From assembly GCF_000003195.3 (NCBI RefSeq), contig NC_012875.2, positions 15,596,387 to 15,660,386 of the forward strand: a stretch of 64,000 bases of DNA, written 5' to 3'. Position 1 is the stretch's first letter. Each line of letters opens with the position of its first letter. Both the position numbers and the translations under genes were made by a program. This document shows positions 1-10,248 of this stretch, piece by piece. The notes beneath the pieces are model-generated. The model saw only the letters and a list, made by a program, of their open reading frames with translations. It made no database searches and had not been told where the DNA came from. Source of the stretch: Sorghum bicolor. Its lineage: Eukaryota > Streptophyta > Magnoliopsida > Poales > Poaceae.

Positions 1-1536
1 CCGCAACCAGAGGAGGCAAATCATCAAGGACGGATGGGCAGACCACGAAGGAGAAGTAGTAAGGTCTGAAGACATACAACTTGAATAGAACTATCCTAAG
101 GAGACCGTAGCACCGAGTCAGGTGTGTAGAGAGAAGATAGTTTATACATGAAGAGCAGGCGCCGCCGGAACCACCGACTACGCCATCCAGTGAATCCCAG
201 GACGACTGAGAAAACGGAGAGTCCCATTCGGAGGACTTAAATATACCGAACGCCTTGCCAAGAGGTAAACTTGGTAGTTATCTTTTCAATAGTTTGCTTA
301 GTTAATCAGGCTCATATCATCTCAAAAAGAAAATAAAAATGTTAAAATAGTAAGCCCCATGTGAGTATGCTCATGGCATAAAACCCATAAGTACATTCAC
401 TGTGGTGGCGTAAAAATGAAATAAATATATTCCTGTCCTATAAAAATAAAATTATAAAAATAAATTTATGATCCTACTAAAGAGAGTAATATTTATTGAG
501 GAGGCTCAACATGATAAAGGCTAGATATTTATGCTAACACTTAACCAGTTCCATAAAGATTTGTTGTCTATTTGAGCTCCACATAATTCAAGGATCAAAG
601 AAGACTAACAGACGGAGGACATCCTAATCGCTGTCAGGGTGCTGCCAACATTCAAATACACCTCCGCCACCTCCTAGCTACATCCGGAGAAATTACGTCA
701 AAATCCAGCTTGAGGGAGAGCAACCCCATTTATCCAGCTAAGTGTTCTACTCACGTTTATACTTTATTCAAATAATAAAAAGATGCATAATCATAAAAAC
801 CCAAATAAAGATTTTGTGCATATATATATATATCTTTGCTTAGTTTGCTAAATAAATAAATAAAGTTTCCTATGAACCCTCATGATAAGCTCTCACATGG
901 AAATGATGGATAGTTGCTCTGCCAAGACTTGTTCTCAAAATTGAAATCTCTCTGAAGTTTAGGCATGACTGTTATTAATTAAGATTTGCTCTAAACCTGA
1001 ACTTCTAGGAAGAGTACTTGATCTAAAGTCTAAGTCGTTAACGGATACGATATGGGAAGGTTGAGCTGCTGTTTATCTGTTCCTAGAGATGCTAGATTTC
1101 TAGAGAATTTTATCTTTGAAAATCTTTAAAATATCACATGATGAGATCCTGTATGATGAGAGTTTAAATTCCTACCAAAGCCATATATACATGCTTGCTA
1201 GACTTTGAGCCACACATTTACTTTTTACTGCTTATGAGCATTGAGTCTGGTCAAGCTGTGTAGACCCTTAGGAGCTTGTCATGTGGTTAAATCAAGATTC
1301 ACTTGCACGTTCACTCACACATGCTGCTTCTACTCCGGAAGTACGCATCCACATATATCCACCCATTTCCATCTCCAGAACCACTCAAAAATATTCTACT
1401 CCTAATCCAGTTGAGAATAGCCAAAAACATTCTCCTATTTCTGTTTTCCCCTGTGAAATAAATGCTCAAGTTATTTCGGTTACTACCACTTGCTACATTA
1501 TTTCAAGAGATGAGTGCTCTAAAAAAAGAAAGAAAA

Positions 1537-1647
1537 CGAGGAAATAAAAAGGGGCAAGTGCCCGGAACCTCGAAAGAAAAGAAAATGTGAGACGAGAGGT
1601 AAAAATGGACAAGTGTCCGATAGTAGAATTAGGGGTACAAGATACCC
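1537..1647 (+). other. Three-hairpin cassette in the tail of C
   Basis: There are three short inverted repeats in a row. The first is GGGC-AAGT-GCCC (1552-1563) inside an outer stem CGAGG (1537-1541)/CCTCG (1568-1572). The second is GGAC-AAGT-GTCC (1607-1618). The third is GGGTA-CAAGA-TACCC (1633-1647). The same order occurs in A, E and F, with pair-preserving changes in the first and third stems. It lies about 720 bases upstream of the LTR. Its function is unknown. Confidence 0.7.
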
Positions 1648-2348
1648 ACCTGAGAGAAAAGAAAAGAAAATATAGAGCATCTCATTCTCCTCAAAAAGTT
1701 TCAAAAGAGCAAGAAAGGTATGTATCCCCTCAAAAGAGCATAAGTAGAATTAGACTTTCAGCATTGTTATCACTATCATTACCTTGCATCATTCATTCGC
1801 CACACATGCACATTTTGATTTGACTTATTGACTTGTTCTTCTGGATCCATGGTTTGACTATGCGATAAATGTCTTGTAAGTATGTATTAGCTGTCTCCCA
1901 CCTATGAGCTCCAGATATCAAAAGCCTTATTAGAGTAGGGTGAGAGAGAAGGCAATGTCACTATGCCTCATACCAAAAATACCACAAACTTTGAGAGAAG
2001 GCATATACCATCACTACCTTGGTAAGGATCCAGAAATACCACAAATGAGAGACTAGAGAGAGTCATACAAGGAATCTCTGAGTTTTATTTGAAAATCTGC
2101 AAAAACTCCAGAGCTATAGTTAATCGAAGAACAAGAGACATGGTGCTTGACTAGACCGTTCTATCTTTTAACTACTCAAGATAGAAGTGACGGTTACAAG
2201 TCCCATGGTAAAAGGTAAAACAAGTAAGTTTTAAATCTTAACAGTTTATCCTAACCTAGAGATGAGATCTTGTTTGAATGCATGTGTATCTTTAAGGCAT
2301 GAAACCACTGCAGAAACTCTTAAGTTCATCTTTGCTCAGGGACGAGCA

Positions 2349-2369
2349 AAGGTTAAGCTTGGGGGAGCT
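2349..2369 (+). other. Polypurine tract region of C
   Basis: A purine-rich run ending in a G stretch (AAGCTTGGGGGAG) lies just before the LTR start at 2370. This is the expected position for the plus-strand primer of an LTR retrotransposon. The upstream words GGGACGAGCAA also precede the LTRs of B and G, and a close variant precedes those of A and F. Confidence 0.75.
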
Positions 2370-2792
2370 TGTTGACGGTCCTTAATGCTCATATTTAACC
2401 ATCGACTAATCATGGAAAAGGATCCAAATGCAATTAACACCTAGACTTAGGGTTTTATCTGATAGAATTCCATGAGTTTTGGTGTTTGTCTATTTCTGCA
2501 GGGGGTTATCAGGAAATACGGAGGAAAGGCCCACACGTCGGGTTTACATAGAGATATTAACGTGCCGTGCAATTTTCTATCATCTAGAAGACTCCAGAAG
2601 CCATGGGACCAAAGCGGAGGCTGAGAGGACTCAGGGACAGGGCGCCCGCCCTCCTCTCCTGGGCGCCCGCCCTCAACTAGAGTCCAATCAGGACTCTCTT
2701 TCGGGATATTGCTCCACCGACCTAAAGGATCAAGGATAACCATTCAATCAATGTCGGTTTGATCCAACGGCCCAGATTCATCTGAAAAGACA

Positions 2793-2798
2793 ATATAA
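2793..2798 (+). promoter_or_regulatory. Probable LTR TATA box (C)
   Basis: ATATAA sits about 85 bases upstream of the TCTAGT repeat, at the position where the A, B, F and G LTRs have TATATAA followed by a C-rich CCCCCTGG block. Position and conservation support a Pol II core promoter; no transcript data are available. Confidence 0.6.
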
Positions 2799-2885
2799 GC
2801 AAGGCCCCCTGGCCCCTGGAGATCATACCTCTTCTACAGAATCAAAGCTAGGGTTTCAATTCTTCATCCAAGTAGAGAGGATCCC

Positions 2886-2986
2886 TCTAGTTCTTCTAGT
2901 TCTACCTCTAGTTCATCTAGATCTAGTTCTAGTTCATCTAGTTCTAGTTCTAGTTCCTCTAGTTCTAGTTCTAGTTAGTTCTAGTT
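2886..2986 (+). repeat. TCTAGT-type minisatellite in the LTR of C
   Basis: Irregular repeats of TCTAGT/TCATCTAGT run for about 100 bases just downstream of the probable transcription start. The LTR of E carries the same array in reverse complement (24176-24300), and the LTR of J carries a short remnant near 58290-58335. Confidence 0.85.
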
Positions 2987-3692
2987 GTAATCTATAAAAT
3001 AGGGAGAGAGAAGAGGAGAGCGGAGGAGGAGCCGGATCTGTCGGATCTTCCTCAACATTGTACTTTTGTAGCAACTGGTTCGTCCTTCATCGTTCTCCAG
3101 GTTCTTCAATTCACAATTCCTGAGTTCTTTAATTACTTTTATTTACATTCAAGTTATTTATTGGATTCCCGCTTGCATCAAGTGCTCTAGTCTTTATAAC
3201 GCTAGAGTAGTAATTAATAGATTAGACGTGGTGTTTAGTCTTGCAATTACCTGAAATTGCACCCAATCCTGCGGATTGTTGTGGTAGCCTTAGGGTAGTG
3301 ACATCCCTAACGGTCGACGTATTCCACCTCGTTCGGATCGGGTTTTGTAGGACCATAGTCAGACCTTCCTAGCCCCCTTCTCATCTGTTTCTGTGGTTAG
3401 TGCTCTAATGTCCCGATATAGATAATCTTGAAGTAATTCTTGATTCTTAGATCAACTAGAGAACTCTCAGGAAACTTCCTCTGTTCCCACCAAAAATAAT
3501 TATATAGTTATCCTTGGGCGATCTTGGATCTTAATTAGTACACTCACGTTCTCTGTGGAAAATCGATACTCTGGAATACTCCCGGGTGAAAGCTACGTCG
3601 GTATCCGTGCGCTTGTGGATTTTTCTGTTTGCGTTTAAAATACCCAACAGCAACATGACAAAGGATGTTTTTATATAAAGTACTCCCCCAAG

Positions 3693-3714
3693 CTTGAATT
3701 TTGCAAAATTCAAG
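3693..3714. repeat. 22-base perfect palindrome
   Basis: The two 11-base halves starting CTTGAATTTT are exact reverse complements around a central GC. The homologous site in E (23005-23026) is also a perfect 22-base palindrome, but with AT at its centre, so symmetry was kept although the bases differ. On the minus strand it is followed by a purine-rich CTTGGGGGAG, as at a polypurine tract. Confidence 0.8.
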
Positions 3715-4010
3715 TTTGGGTGAATTTAATTCAATGTTGTATGATGATTGGTTGGACATACCTTGTGCTTGTCATTCATCCGATCTTCTTGCTCCAATCT
3801 TGGAAAGGTTAGTGACAAGAATACCCGAAGGAATATTTTCACAATTATCTTTATATGCTCAATACACAAGGTAATGTTGCAAATAATTACAAGCTCATTT
3901 TACGATCTGATCAGTGCTTATTTTAGGACACTAAACTTGTCCTTGGGAAACCATCAATTTATGTCGGCGAAGTGGTTTTCCTTCCAACGCTGACCTATAT
4001 CAAGATCAAC

Positions 4011-4367
4011 TCAACGAGATCTACAATATTTATTATAGACATATGCATCGACAACCGCCCTTTTAAAGTTTTTATAAATAGAAAGGAAGAGGGGGTTGGA
4101 GATCTCAAGTGTGGTGATGTTGGAGAGACCAATAGATTGGGAAGATGTTGCATATGAGCATGGAGTAAATGAAGTGGCTATGAAATAAATTCCATGCTCA
4201 TTAATGTTATCTTCATCTCCAATCTGAATGTTCGGAGTTTCTCCTGGATTGGTCTCACTTATGTCCTCTTCTATAGTTGGATGAATCTCATCTTCAAAGG
4301 GAGTCAAGAACTCACCATTTGAAATTGAGCCAAAGTCAGAATCCATTAAGGCTTCTTCCTTATCCAT
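4011..4367 (-). CDS. Gag-region ORF with unassigned NEHGIYF domain (fragment X)
   Basis: The 118-residue frame begins with an acidic stretch (residues 1-55, rich in D and E). It then has a conserved block NEHGIYFIATSFTPCSY followed by a hydrophobic and basic segment ending KYCRSR. The same block is encoded in E at 23322-23618, just downstream of the primer site, so it lies where gag should start. I have seen similar blocks in unclassified plant retrotransposon proteins but cannot assign a function. It ends at a stop soon after and has no zinc knuckle. It is probably a remnant rather than an expressed protein. Confidence 0.5.
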   Translation of the reverse strand: MDKEEALMDSDFGSISNGEFLTPFEDEIHPTIEEDISETNPGETPNIQIGDEDNINEHGIYFIATSFTPCSYATSSQSIGLSNITTLEISNPLFLSIYKNFKRAVVDAYVYNKYCRSR

Positions 4368-4389
4368 CCATTCTACACATTCTAGCCAT

Positions 4390-4998
4390 TAATTGTTTCA
4401 CCATTATTTTCATCATTATCACCATTCATTCACCACACATGCACATCTTGATTTGACTTATTGACTTGTTTCTCTGGATCCATCGTTTGACTATGCAATA
4501 AATGTTTTGTAAGTATGTATTAGCTGTGTCCCACCTATGAGCTCCAGATATCAAAACCTTGTTAGAGTAGGGCGAGAGAGAAGGCAATATCACTATGCCT
4601 CATACTACAAATACTACGTACTTTGAGAGAAGGCGTATATCATCACTGCCTCGGTAAGGATCCAGAAATACCACAAAAGAGAGACTAGATAGTGTCATAC
4701 AAGGAATCTCTGAGTTTTATTTGAAAATCTGCAAAAACTCCAGAGCTATAGTTGATCAAAGAACAAGAGACATGGTGCTTGACTTGACCGTTCTATCTTT
4801 TAACTGCTCAAGACACAAGTGACGATTGCAAGCCCCATGGTGGAAGGTAATATGAGTAAGTTTAAATCTTAACAGTTTACCCTAACTTAGAGATGAGATC
4901 TTGTTTAAACGCATGTGTACCTTTAAGGCATAAAACCACTGCAGAAACTCTTGAGTCCATCATTGCTCAGGGACGAGCAAGAGGTAAGCTTGGGGAGA
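4390..4998 (+). mobile_element. 3' tail of element B
   Basis: This is closely parallel to 1745-2369 of C, including the shared words around GACTTATTGACTTG and TGAGATCTTGTTT, and ends in the same GGGACGAGCAAGAGGTAAGC purine-rich context before the LTR at 4999. Everything upstream of about 4390 in B has been lost or replaced by fragment X. No coding sequence is visible. Confidence 0.75.
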
Positions 4999-5951
4999 TG
5001 TTGACGGTCCTTAAGTACCAAATATAATCATCAAATAAATAAAGAAAAGGATCCAAATGCAGCCAACACCCAAACTTAGGGTTTTATCTCACAGAATTCC
5101 ATGAGTTTTGGTGTTTGTCTATTTCTGCAGGGGGTTATCAGGAAATAAGGAAGAAAGGTCCACACGTCGGGTTTACATAGAGATATTAACGTGCCGCGCA
5201 ATTTTCTATCATCTAGAAGACTCCAGAAGCCACGGGAACGAACGGGAGGCCGAACGGGCCCGGGGGCAGGGCGCCCGCCCTCCCCCCTTGGGCGCGCGCC
5301 CTAGAGTTTCAACCAATCATGCTCAATCTCGTGGATTATGCTCCACCGACCTAAAGGATCAAGAATAACCGTTCAATCAATGTCGGTTTGATCCGACGGC
5401 CCAGGTTCACTTGAGGGGACTATATAACCAGACCCCCTGGCCCCTGGAGGAGGCACCCCTTGATCATTATTCATTATTCATAGACAGAGCAAAAGCTAGG
5501 GTTTAGAGATGAGATCTCTCCTCTCTTCTCTAAACTAGAGTAGATCTAGATAGTAGCGAGATGGAGAGCGAAGGAGGATTAGAGGAGAGGCCAGCCTGTT
5601 GGTTCTTCCTCCGGTTGTACTTCGCCATGATCAGGCTCTAATCAAGCTTGCTCATGGGATGACTCCGGTAATCTACTTCTAATTCATTATGCAATTACTA
5701 ATCATGTATGTTCTGGTTCACAACTCTTTTGAGTACTTCTAATCTATAGGACCCTATAGGTTAGAGTTGTAGTATAGGTGTAAGCGTGGTGGTTAGACCT
5801 AGATTACTTGTGGATATCCTGTGTCTAGCCGGATCGTGTGGTAGGCCGCGTATGTGATAGCTATGTTGGTCCTCTGTAGTCCACCTCTCGTTAGCAGGAC
5901 GGGTAGGGTTTATCAGCCGATGGATAAGCATCCTTTGTGGTGTATTCTTAT
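4999..5951 (+). repeat. 3' LTR of element B, left part
   Basis: It starts TGTTGACGGTCCTTAAG, with TATATAA at 5421-5427 and the CCCCCTGGCCCCTGGAG block downstream. It is cut at 5951 by the insertion of A; the last five bases CTTAT (5947-5951) are the duplicated target. The right part resumes at 15205. With A removed it is about 1.34 kb, matching the 1319-base LTR of G. Confidence 0.88.
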
Positions 5952-6222
5952 TGTTGACGGTTCTTAAGTATCAATTTTAATTATCAAATAAACAAGGGAA
6001 AGGACCAATATGCAACCAACACTTAGAATCAGGGTTTGATCTGACAGAATTCCACGAGTTTTGTTGTTTATCTGTTTCTGTAGGGGGTTATCAGGAAATA
6101 AGGAAGAAAGACCCACATGTCGGGATTACATAGAGATATCAATGCACCGCACGATTTTTTACCATCTAGAAGACTCCAGAAGCCACGGGAAGAAGACGGA
6201 GGCCGAAAGGGGCCAGGCCCAG

Positions 6223-6377
6223 GGCGCCCGCCCTGGTGACCTGGGCGCCCGCCCCCTGCTGGAGTGCTTTCAGGACTCTCTTCGCACGGGATATTCCACC
6301 GACCTATTGGATCAAGGAAAACATAGTACCACCTCGTATACCGACCCAAAAACGCATAGAAGGGGAGGACTATATAA
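6223..6377 (+). promoter_or_regulatory. LTR promoter of A: twin GC boxes and TATA box
   Basis: Two copies of GGGCGCCCGCCC lie 117-148 bases upstream of TATATAAGGAGACC (TATA at 6371-6377). A CCCCCTGGACCCTGGAG block follows about 12 bases after the TATA. The same order recurs in the LTRs of B, F and G. The GC box also stands ahead of the internal promoter of ORF3 (11796-11955). Confidence 0.7.
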
Positions 6378-7135
6378 GGAGACCCCCTGGACCCTGGAGA
6401 AGACATGAAGAAATTATCATAGAGACTGAGGGGTGCCCTCGAAGGAAAACCTCTTCTCTAATTAATATTTCTTTTTAGGCTTAGCAACCAATGTAAGGTA
6501 GAAATAGATCTTCTAGTTTCTACTAGATTGAGAGAGATAGAGTGGAGGTGTAGATTGGAGGAAGCCCGGCCTGTCGGTGTCTACTCCAAGCTTGTACCTG
6601 CGGGATCAAGTTCTCCTAACCCGAAGCTTGCTCCTAGGATTCTTCAGTATTTCGACTTCTAAATTCTAGTAAGTTCTTGTTTTATTGTTCTTATGGTTTA
6701 TGAGTTTACTTTAATCCCTTCGTGTAGAGTTTAGAGTAATCATTGCTGGCATAAACGTGGTGTTTAGGCTAGGGTACTCATAGATATTCCCTGACTAGCT
6801 GGACCGTGGTACTAGTGAGGAACGTGACAATTCTGAGTTACCTTTGTAGATCACATCTCGTTAGCAGGAAGGATAGGGTTTATAGGTGCGGGTTGAACAT
6901 CCTTTGTGGTGTCAAGATTCCGTTAGCCTCCCCATTAGAACAGTAGATTATCCTTACCAAGGTTAGAAGGAGACTACGGTTGCAGTCTTCTCTATTTATC
7001 ACTCACATCGAAAGACATTCTTTGTGCCTAAAGGTTAGTAGTAATAGACTGGTTAGTCAGATGCACTCTTTCTCCTAGTGGTAAAAAAATAAATACGATA
7101 CTCTAGATAACCTCCCATGTGAAGTGCTCACCGAT

Positions 7136-7153
7136 ATCCGTGCGCTTGCGGAT
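7136..7153 (+). other. Conserved U5 hairpin in the A LTR
   Basis: ATCCGT-GCGCTT-GCGGAT forms a 6-pair stem with one T-G pair, about 40 bases before the primer site. It is present in the A, B, C, D, E, F and G LTRs; the J copy at 61728-61745 changes one C-G pair to T-A. This suggests a selected RNA structure in the leader. Confidence 0.65.
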
Positions 7154-7192
7154 CAATTCCTTATTGCGTTCCCAAATATCAACAAGCATTTC

Positions 7193-7210
7193 TAGCGCCG
7201 TTGCCGGGGA
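7193..7210 (+). other. Primer binding site (tRNA-Asp) of A
   Basis: TAGCGCCGTTGCCGGGGA lies 8 bases after the LTR end. It is complementary to the 3' end of plant tRNA-Asp(GTC) except for G to A at the second base. The exact form TGGCGCCGTTGCCGGGGA is in D (17358-17375) and E. Athila elements are known to use tRNA-Asp. Confidence 0.85.
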
Positions 7211-7316
7211 GAAAGACGGTTGCTGAGATAACCTGAGTCTTACTATTAGCTTGTATCTATACTTTTACCTTTTCTTATCTTTTATATTCTGTATTTATTT
7301 TCTTTACTCTTACCTT

Positions 7317-9049
7317 ATGGAAAACCAAAATTCTAAATCGATCCATGAGTCTGCAATCCCTTCAGCAACTGACCTTTTACCATGGGAATCATCACAGCCT
7401 ATCCAAACATCCCAGTATAAGTTAAGTTCTTGGTTGATTGCCATGATTCAAAACCTATCTTTTTCGGGAAAGGAAGACGAAAACCCTTACCTTTATATTA
7501 GAGATGTTGAGCAAACATGTGATGTCTTCGCATTGAAGGCATTTCTGATAAAACTTTACGTTGGAAGCTTTTTCCTTTTTCCTTAAGGGGAGAAGCTAGA
7601 CAATGGTACAGTCAGAAGGTAAGTCAACAACAAGGTGAATGGGGAATTTTACGAGCCAACTTTTGTCTAGATTTCTATTCCCTTGACCGTATAGCCGACC
7701 TTAGACTCGAAGTCCTATCTTTTAAACAAAAAGATAATGAAACTTTGGGAAAATCCTGGAAATATTTTTCTGATCTTTTAGAATCTGGTCCAAACCTTAA
7801 TCTTGAAGACCCTGTTCTTTTATTCCACTTTTTTTGAGGTCTTCAGAAAAATCACAAACAAATGCTTCACACAATGTCTAGAGGTTCTTTCTTTCGCATC
7901 CCTGCTGATGAAGCTAGAGTGATCCTAGATAGAATCCTAGAAGCTGAGATGGATAATACACTTCATGATGAAACCCACGAAGCCGAAGTAGACACTCTAC
8001 CAAATTCTTCATCTACTTTAGCTATCCCAAGTTCTGAGCCACAAGAGGAAGAAATTCCACCACCGGACTTCATGCAGGATATAGAATCCGATCTTTTTGC
8101 CGATTTTGGAAATATTTCAAACTACCATTCTATTGACAAAGCCCAAAACGGCCAGTTTAGCATTTATTTGCCAAGTGAATATCAATTGAGAGAGCTTATC
8201 TCAGTCATGAGTAGCGAATGGTTGGAGGAATCAGAGCTTTCCTCTGATGTGATCCGTTTGGACACACCCTCTATAACTATACGCTGTGCTTATAATTCTG
8301 ATCGATTTAATGCTCTTTATAATCCTGTTGTGGGGATCAACATCATGTCTGAATCTTTTGCACTTAAACTATTTAAAAATCTTGTCTTAACCCCCACAAC
8401 AAAGGTCATAAAGGAATCTTCGGGACGGTTAGTCCCCAGTCTTGGAATTATTAATGTCCTACCTCTTACGGTAGAAGGCTCCATGGTTCATTTGAACTTC
8501 TATATCTTTGATACATGGGACTTCGACCTGTTGATAGGACAACCTTTTAGAAGACTCCTTTATGAAGGTCATACTGGAAAGCTACACATTTCTTTTGGAA
8601 AAACCTTTAAATTCCCAATAACAATTTCACACTCTTTAAATAATAAGGCCGAGTCATATCTTTTGCCTGATCCTATGGAGGAAGTAAAGGCTGCATCTCT
8701 AGAGCTTTTAGATGAACCAGACTTAGAAGACGAAACTCCTTTCTTCACTGAACAAGAAGACGAACCTTCTGAGCCTGAACCCTTAGATGAGTTTGCTGAA
8801 ACACCTAGACCTCCCATAGAGCATAAAACTTTACCACCCGGTCTTACCTATGCTTTCCTAAACAATAATCCAGAGTTCCCTGTAATCATTAGCGATAAAC
8901 TCACTCAGGATCAAACTCTGCGATTAATGACCATTCTTGAAAAACATCACTCAGTTTTTGGCTACTCACTTCAAGATCTTTCAGGAATCAGTCCTATGAT
9001 TTGTACCCATCGTATTCCAACAGATCCTTCTGTTACACCCTCTCGATAA
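7317..9049 (+). pseudogene. Gag-protease segment of element A, broken
   Basis: The start at 7317 gives the same N-terminus as the intact frame of F ([12 protein letters not shown]). Gag follows, with the block [17 protein letters not shown], then an acidic linker and a retropepsin-like region. A one-base deletion near 7521 shifts the frame; the original frame resumes to about 7838, where CGA has become TGA; from 7862 it is open to a stop at 9047-9049 (GAA to TAA compared with F). The protease region aligns with that of E, but the D-T/S-G site is replaced by [10 protein letters not shown]. No CCHC zinc knuckle is visible. The lost catalytic site is shared with F, so it predates both insertions. 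Confidence 0.85.
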
Positions 9050-10248
9050 CCCCAACGTAGACTTAACAACACTATGAGAGAGGTAGTTAAAAAGGAAGTT
9101 ATAAAGTTGCTACATGCAGGGATTATATATCCTGTGCCGCACAGTGAGTGGGTAAGGGAGGCATGACTGTTATTATGAATGAAAAGAACGAGCTAATTCC
9201 GCAACGCACCGTCACAGGATGGCGGATGTGCATAGACTATAGAAAACTAAACAAAGCCACGAGAAAGGATCACTTTCCTTTACCTTTTATAGATGAAATG
9301 CTAGAGCGATTAGCGAACCATTCGTTCTTCTATTTCTTAGATGGATATTCAGGGTATCACCAAATCCCGATCCATCCCGATGATCAAAGCAAAACCACTT
9401 TTACATGCCCATATGGAACTTATGCTTATCGTAGAATGTCTTTTGGGTTATGTAATGCACCAGCTTCTTTTCAAAGATGCATGATGTCTATATTTTCTGA
9501 TATGATTGAAGAGATTATGGAAGTTTTCATGGATGATTTCTCTGTTTATGGAAAAACTTTTGATAGTTGTCTTGAAAACTTAGACAAGGTTTTGCAAAGA
9601 TGTGAAGAAAAGCACTTAATCCTTAATTGGGAAAAATGTCATTTTATGGTTAGGGAAGGAATAGTGCTGGGACACCTAGTGTCTAAAAGAGGTATTGAGG
9701 TAGACAAAGCTAAAATTGAAGTAATTGAACAACTACCTCCACCTGTGAATATAAAAGGAATTCGAAGCCTTCTTGGCCATGCTGGTTTTTATCGTAGATT
9801 CATAAAAGATTTTTCATTTATTGCTAGATCACTTACTCTTTTGCTAGCCAAGGATGCTCCTTTCGAATTTGATGATGCATGTCTAACATCTTTCAATTTA
9901 TTAAAGAAAGCACTCATCTCTGCACCAATCATTCAACCTCGTGATTGGTCGTTGCCTTTTGAAATTATGTGTGATGCTAGTGATTATGCTGTGGGGGCAG
10001 TATTGGGACAAACTAAAGATAAGAAGCATCATGCAATTACTTATGCCAGTAAAACTTTGACAGGAGCTCAACTTAATTATGCAACCACTGAAAAAGAGCT
10101 TCTGGCTGTTGTCTTTGCCATTGATAAATTTAGATCTTATTTAGTTGGAGCTAAAATAATTGTTTACACTGATCATGCTGCACTAAAATATTTGCTCACT
10201 AAAAAATATGCTAAACCTCGCCTGATTAGATGGATCTTATTACTCTAA
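9050..10248 (+). pseudogene. Reverse transcriptase-RNase H of element A
   Basis: RT motifs are clear: [49 protein letters not shown] and the catalytic [10 protein letters not shown]. RNase H follows with [33 protein letters not shown] and [11 protein letters not shown]. These are typical of Athila-lineage Ty3/gypsy RT. Compared with F about 25 bases are missing near 9153, just upstream of the RT core, which moves the downstream frame. CAA to TAA at 10246-10248 separates RNase H from integrase. As it stands no complete polymerase could be made. Confidence 0.9.

Larger units (their letters stand above)
1..2369 (+). mobile_element. Element C: 3' internal tail of a non-autonomous Athila-type retrotransposon (partial)
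   Basis: This is the 3' internal part of an element whose 3' LTR follows at 2370; its 5' part lies off the window. The first 360 bases match the tail of D (18590-18740, same strand) and of E (20960-20590, opposite strand). In those copies this sequence follows the protease segment, so no RT or integrase lies between protease and tail. I see no credible coding region; short ORFs are not shared between copies. The end holds the hairpin cassette (1537-1647) and the purine-rich stretch next to the LTR. Assignment is by repeated sequence within the window; the family name is not known to me. Confidence 0.75.
2370..3649 (+). repeat. 3' LTR of element C
   Basis: The 1280-base LTR starts TGTTGACGGTCC and ends CCCAACA. 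It contains a TATA-like ATATAA (2793-2798) followed by the GACCCCCTGG-type block seen in all related LTRs, a TCTAGT-rich minisatellite, and a U5 hairpin near its end. The reverse-complement relative is the 5' LTR of E (23653-24792). The base after it (3650) begins sequence that resembles internal E sequence near 22970, so C inserted into fragment X. Confidence 0.88.
3650..4380 (-). mobile_element. Fragment X: minus-strand 5' internal piece of an E-type element
   Basis: This segment runs parallel to 22976-23520, which is the gag region of E next to its primer site. It is truncated on the left by the insertion of C and on the right by a junction near 4380 with the plus-strand tail of B. It carries a 118-codon reading frame on the minus strand (4011-4367) and a 22-base perfect palindrome (3693-3714). 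Neither its LTR nor its primer site remains. Confidence 0.65.
5952..7184 (+). repeat. 5' LTR of element A
   Basis: The 1233-base LTR runs from TGTTGACGGTTC to ATATCAACA. It has two GGGCGCCCGCCC boxes (about 6223-6254), TATATAA at 6371-6377, and a conserved hairpin at 7136-7153 near its 3' end. It matches 13971-15204 nearly throughout. Confidence 0.96.

Noticed and set aside
2479..2739. Repeated 80-120-codon ORFs in every LTR (VYFCRGLSGN...)
   Set aside because: They lie in U3 upstream of the TATA box, and their length and frame vary between copies; likely chance ORFs in repeated LTR sequence.
7193..7210. tRNA-Asp-like sequence
   Set aside because: Only the 3' 18 bases of tRNA-Asp complement are present; it is a primer binding site, not a tRNA gene. 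The same applies at 17358, 23628 and 55269.
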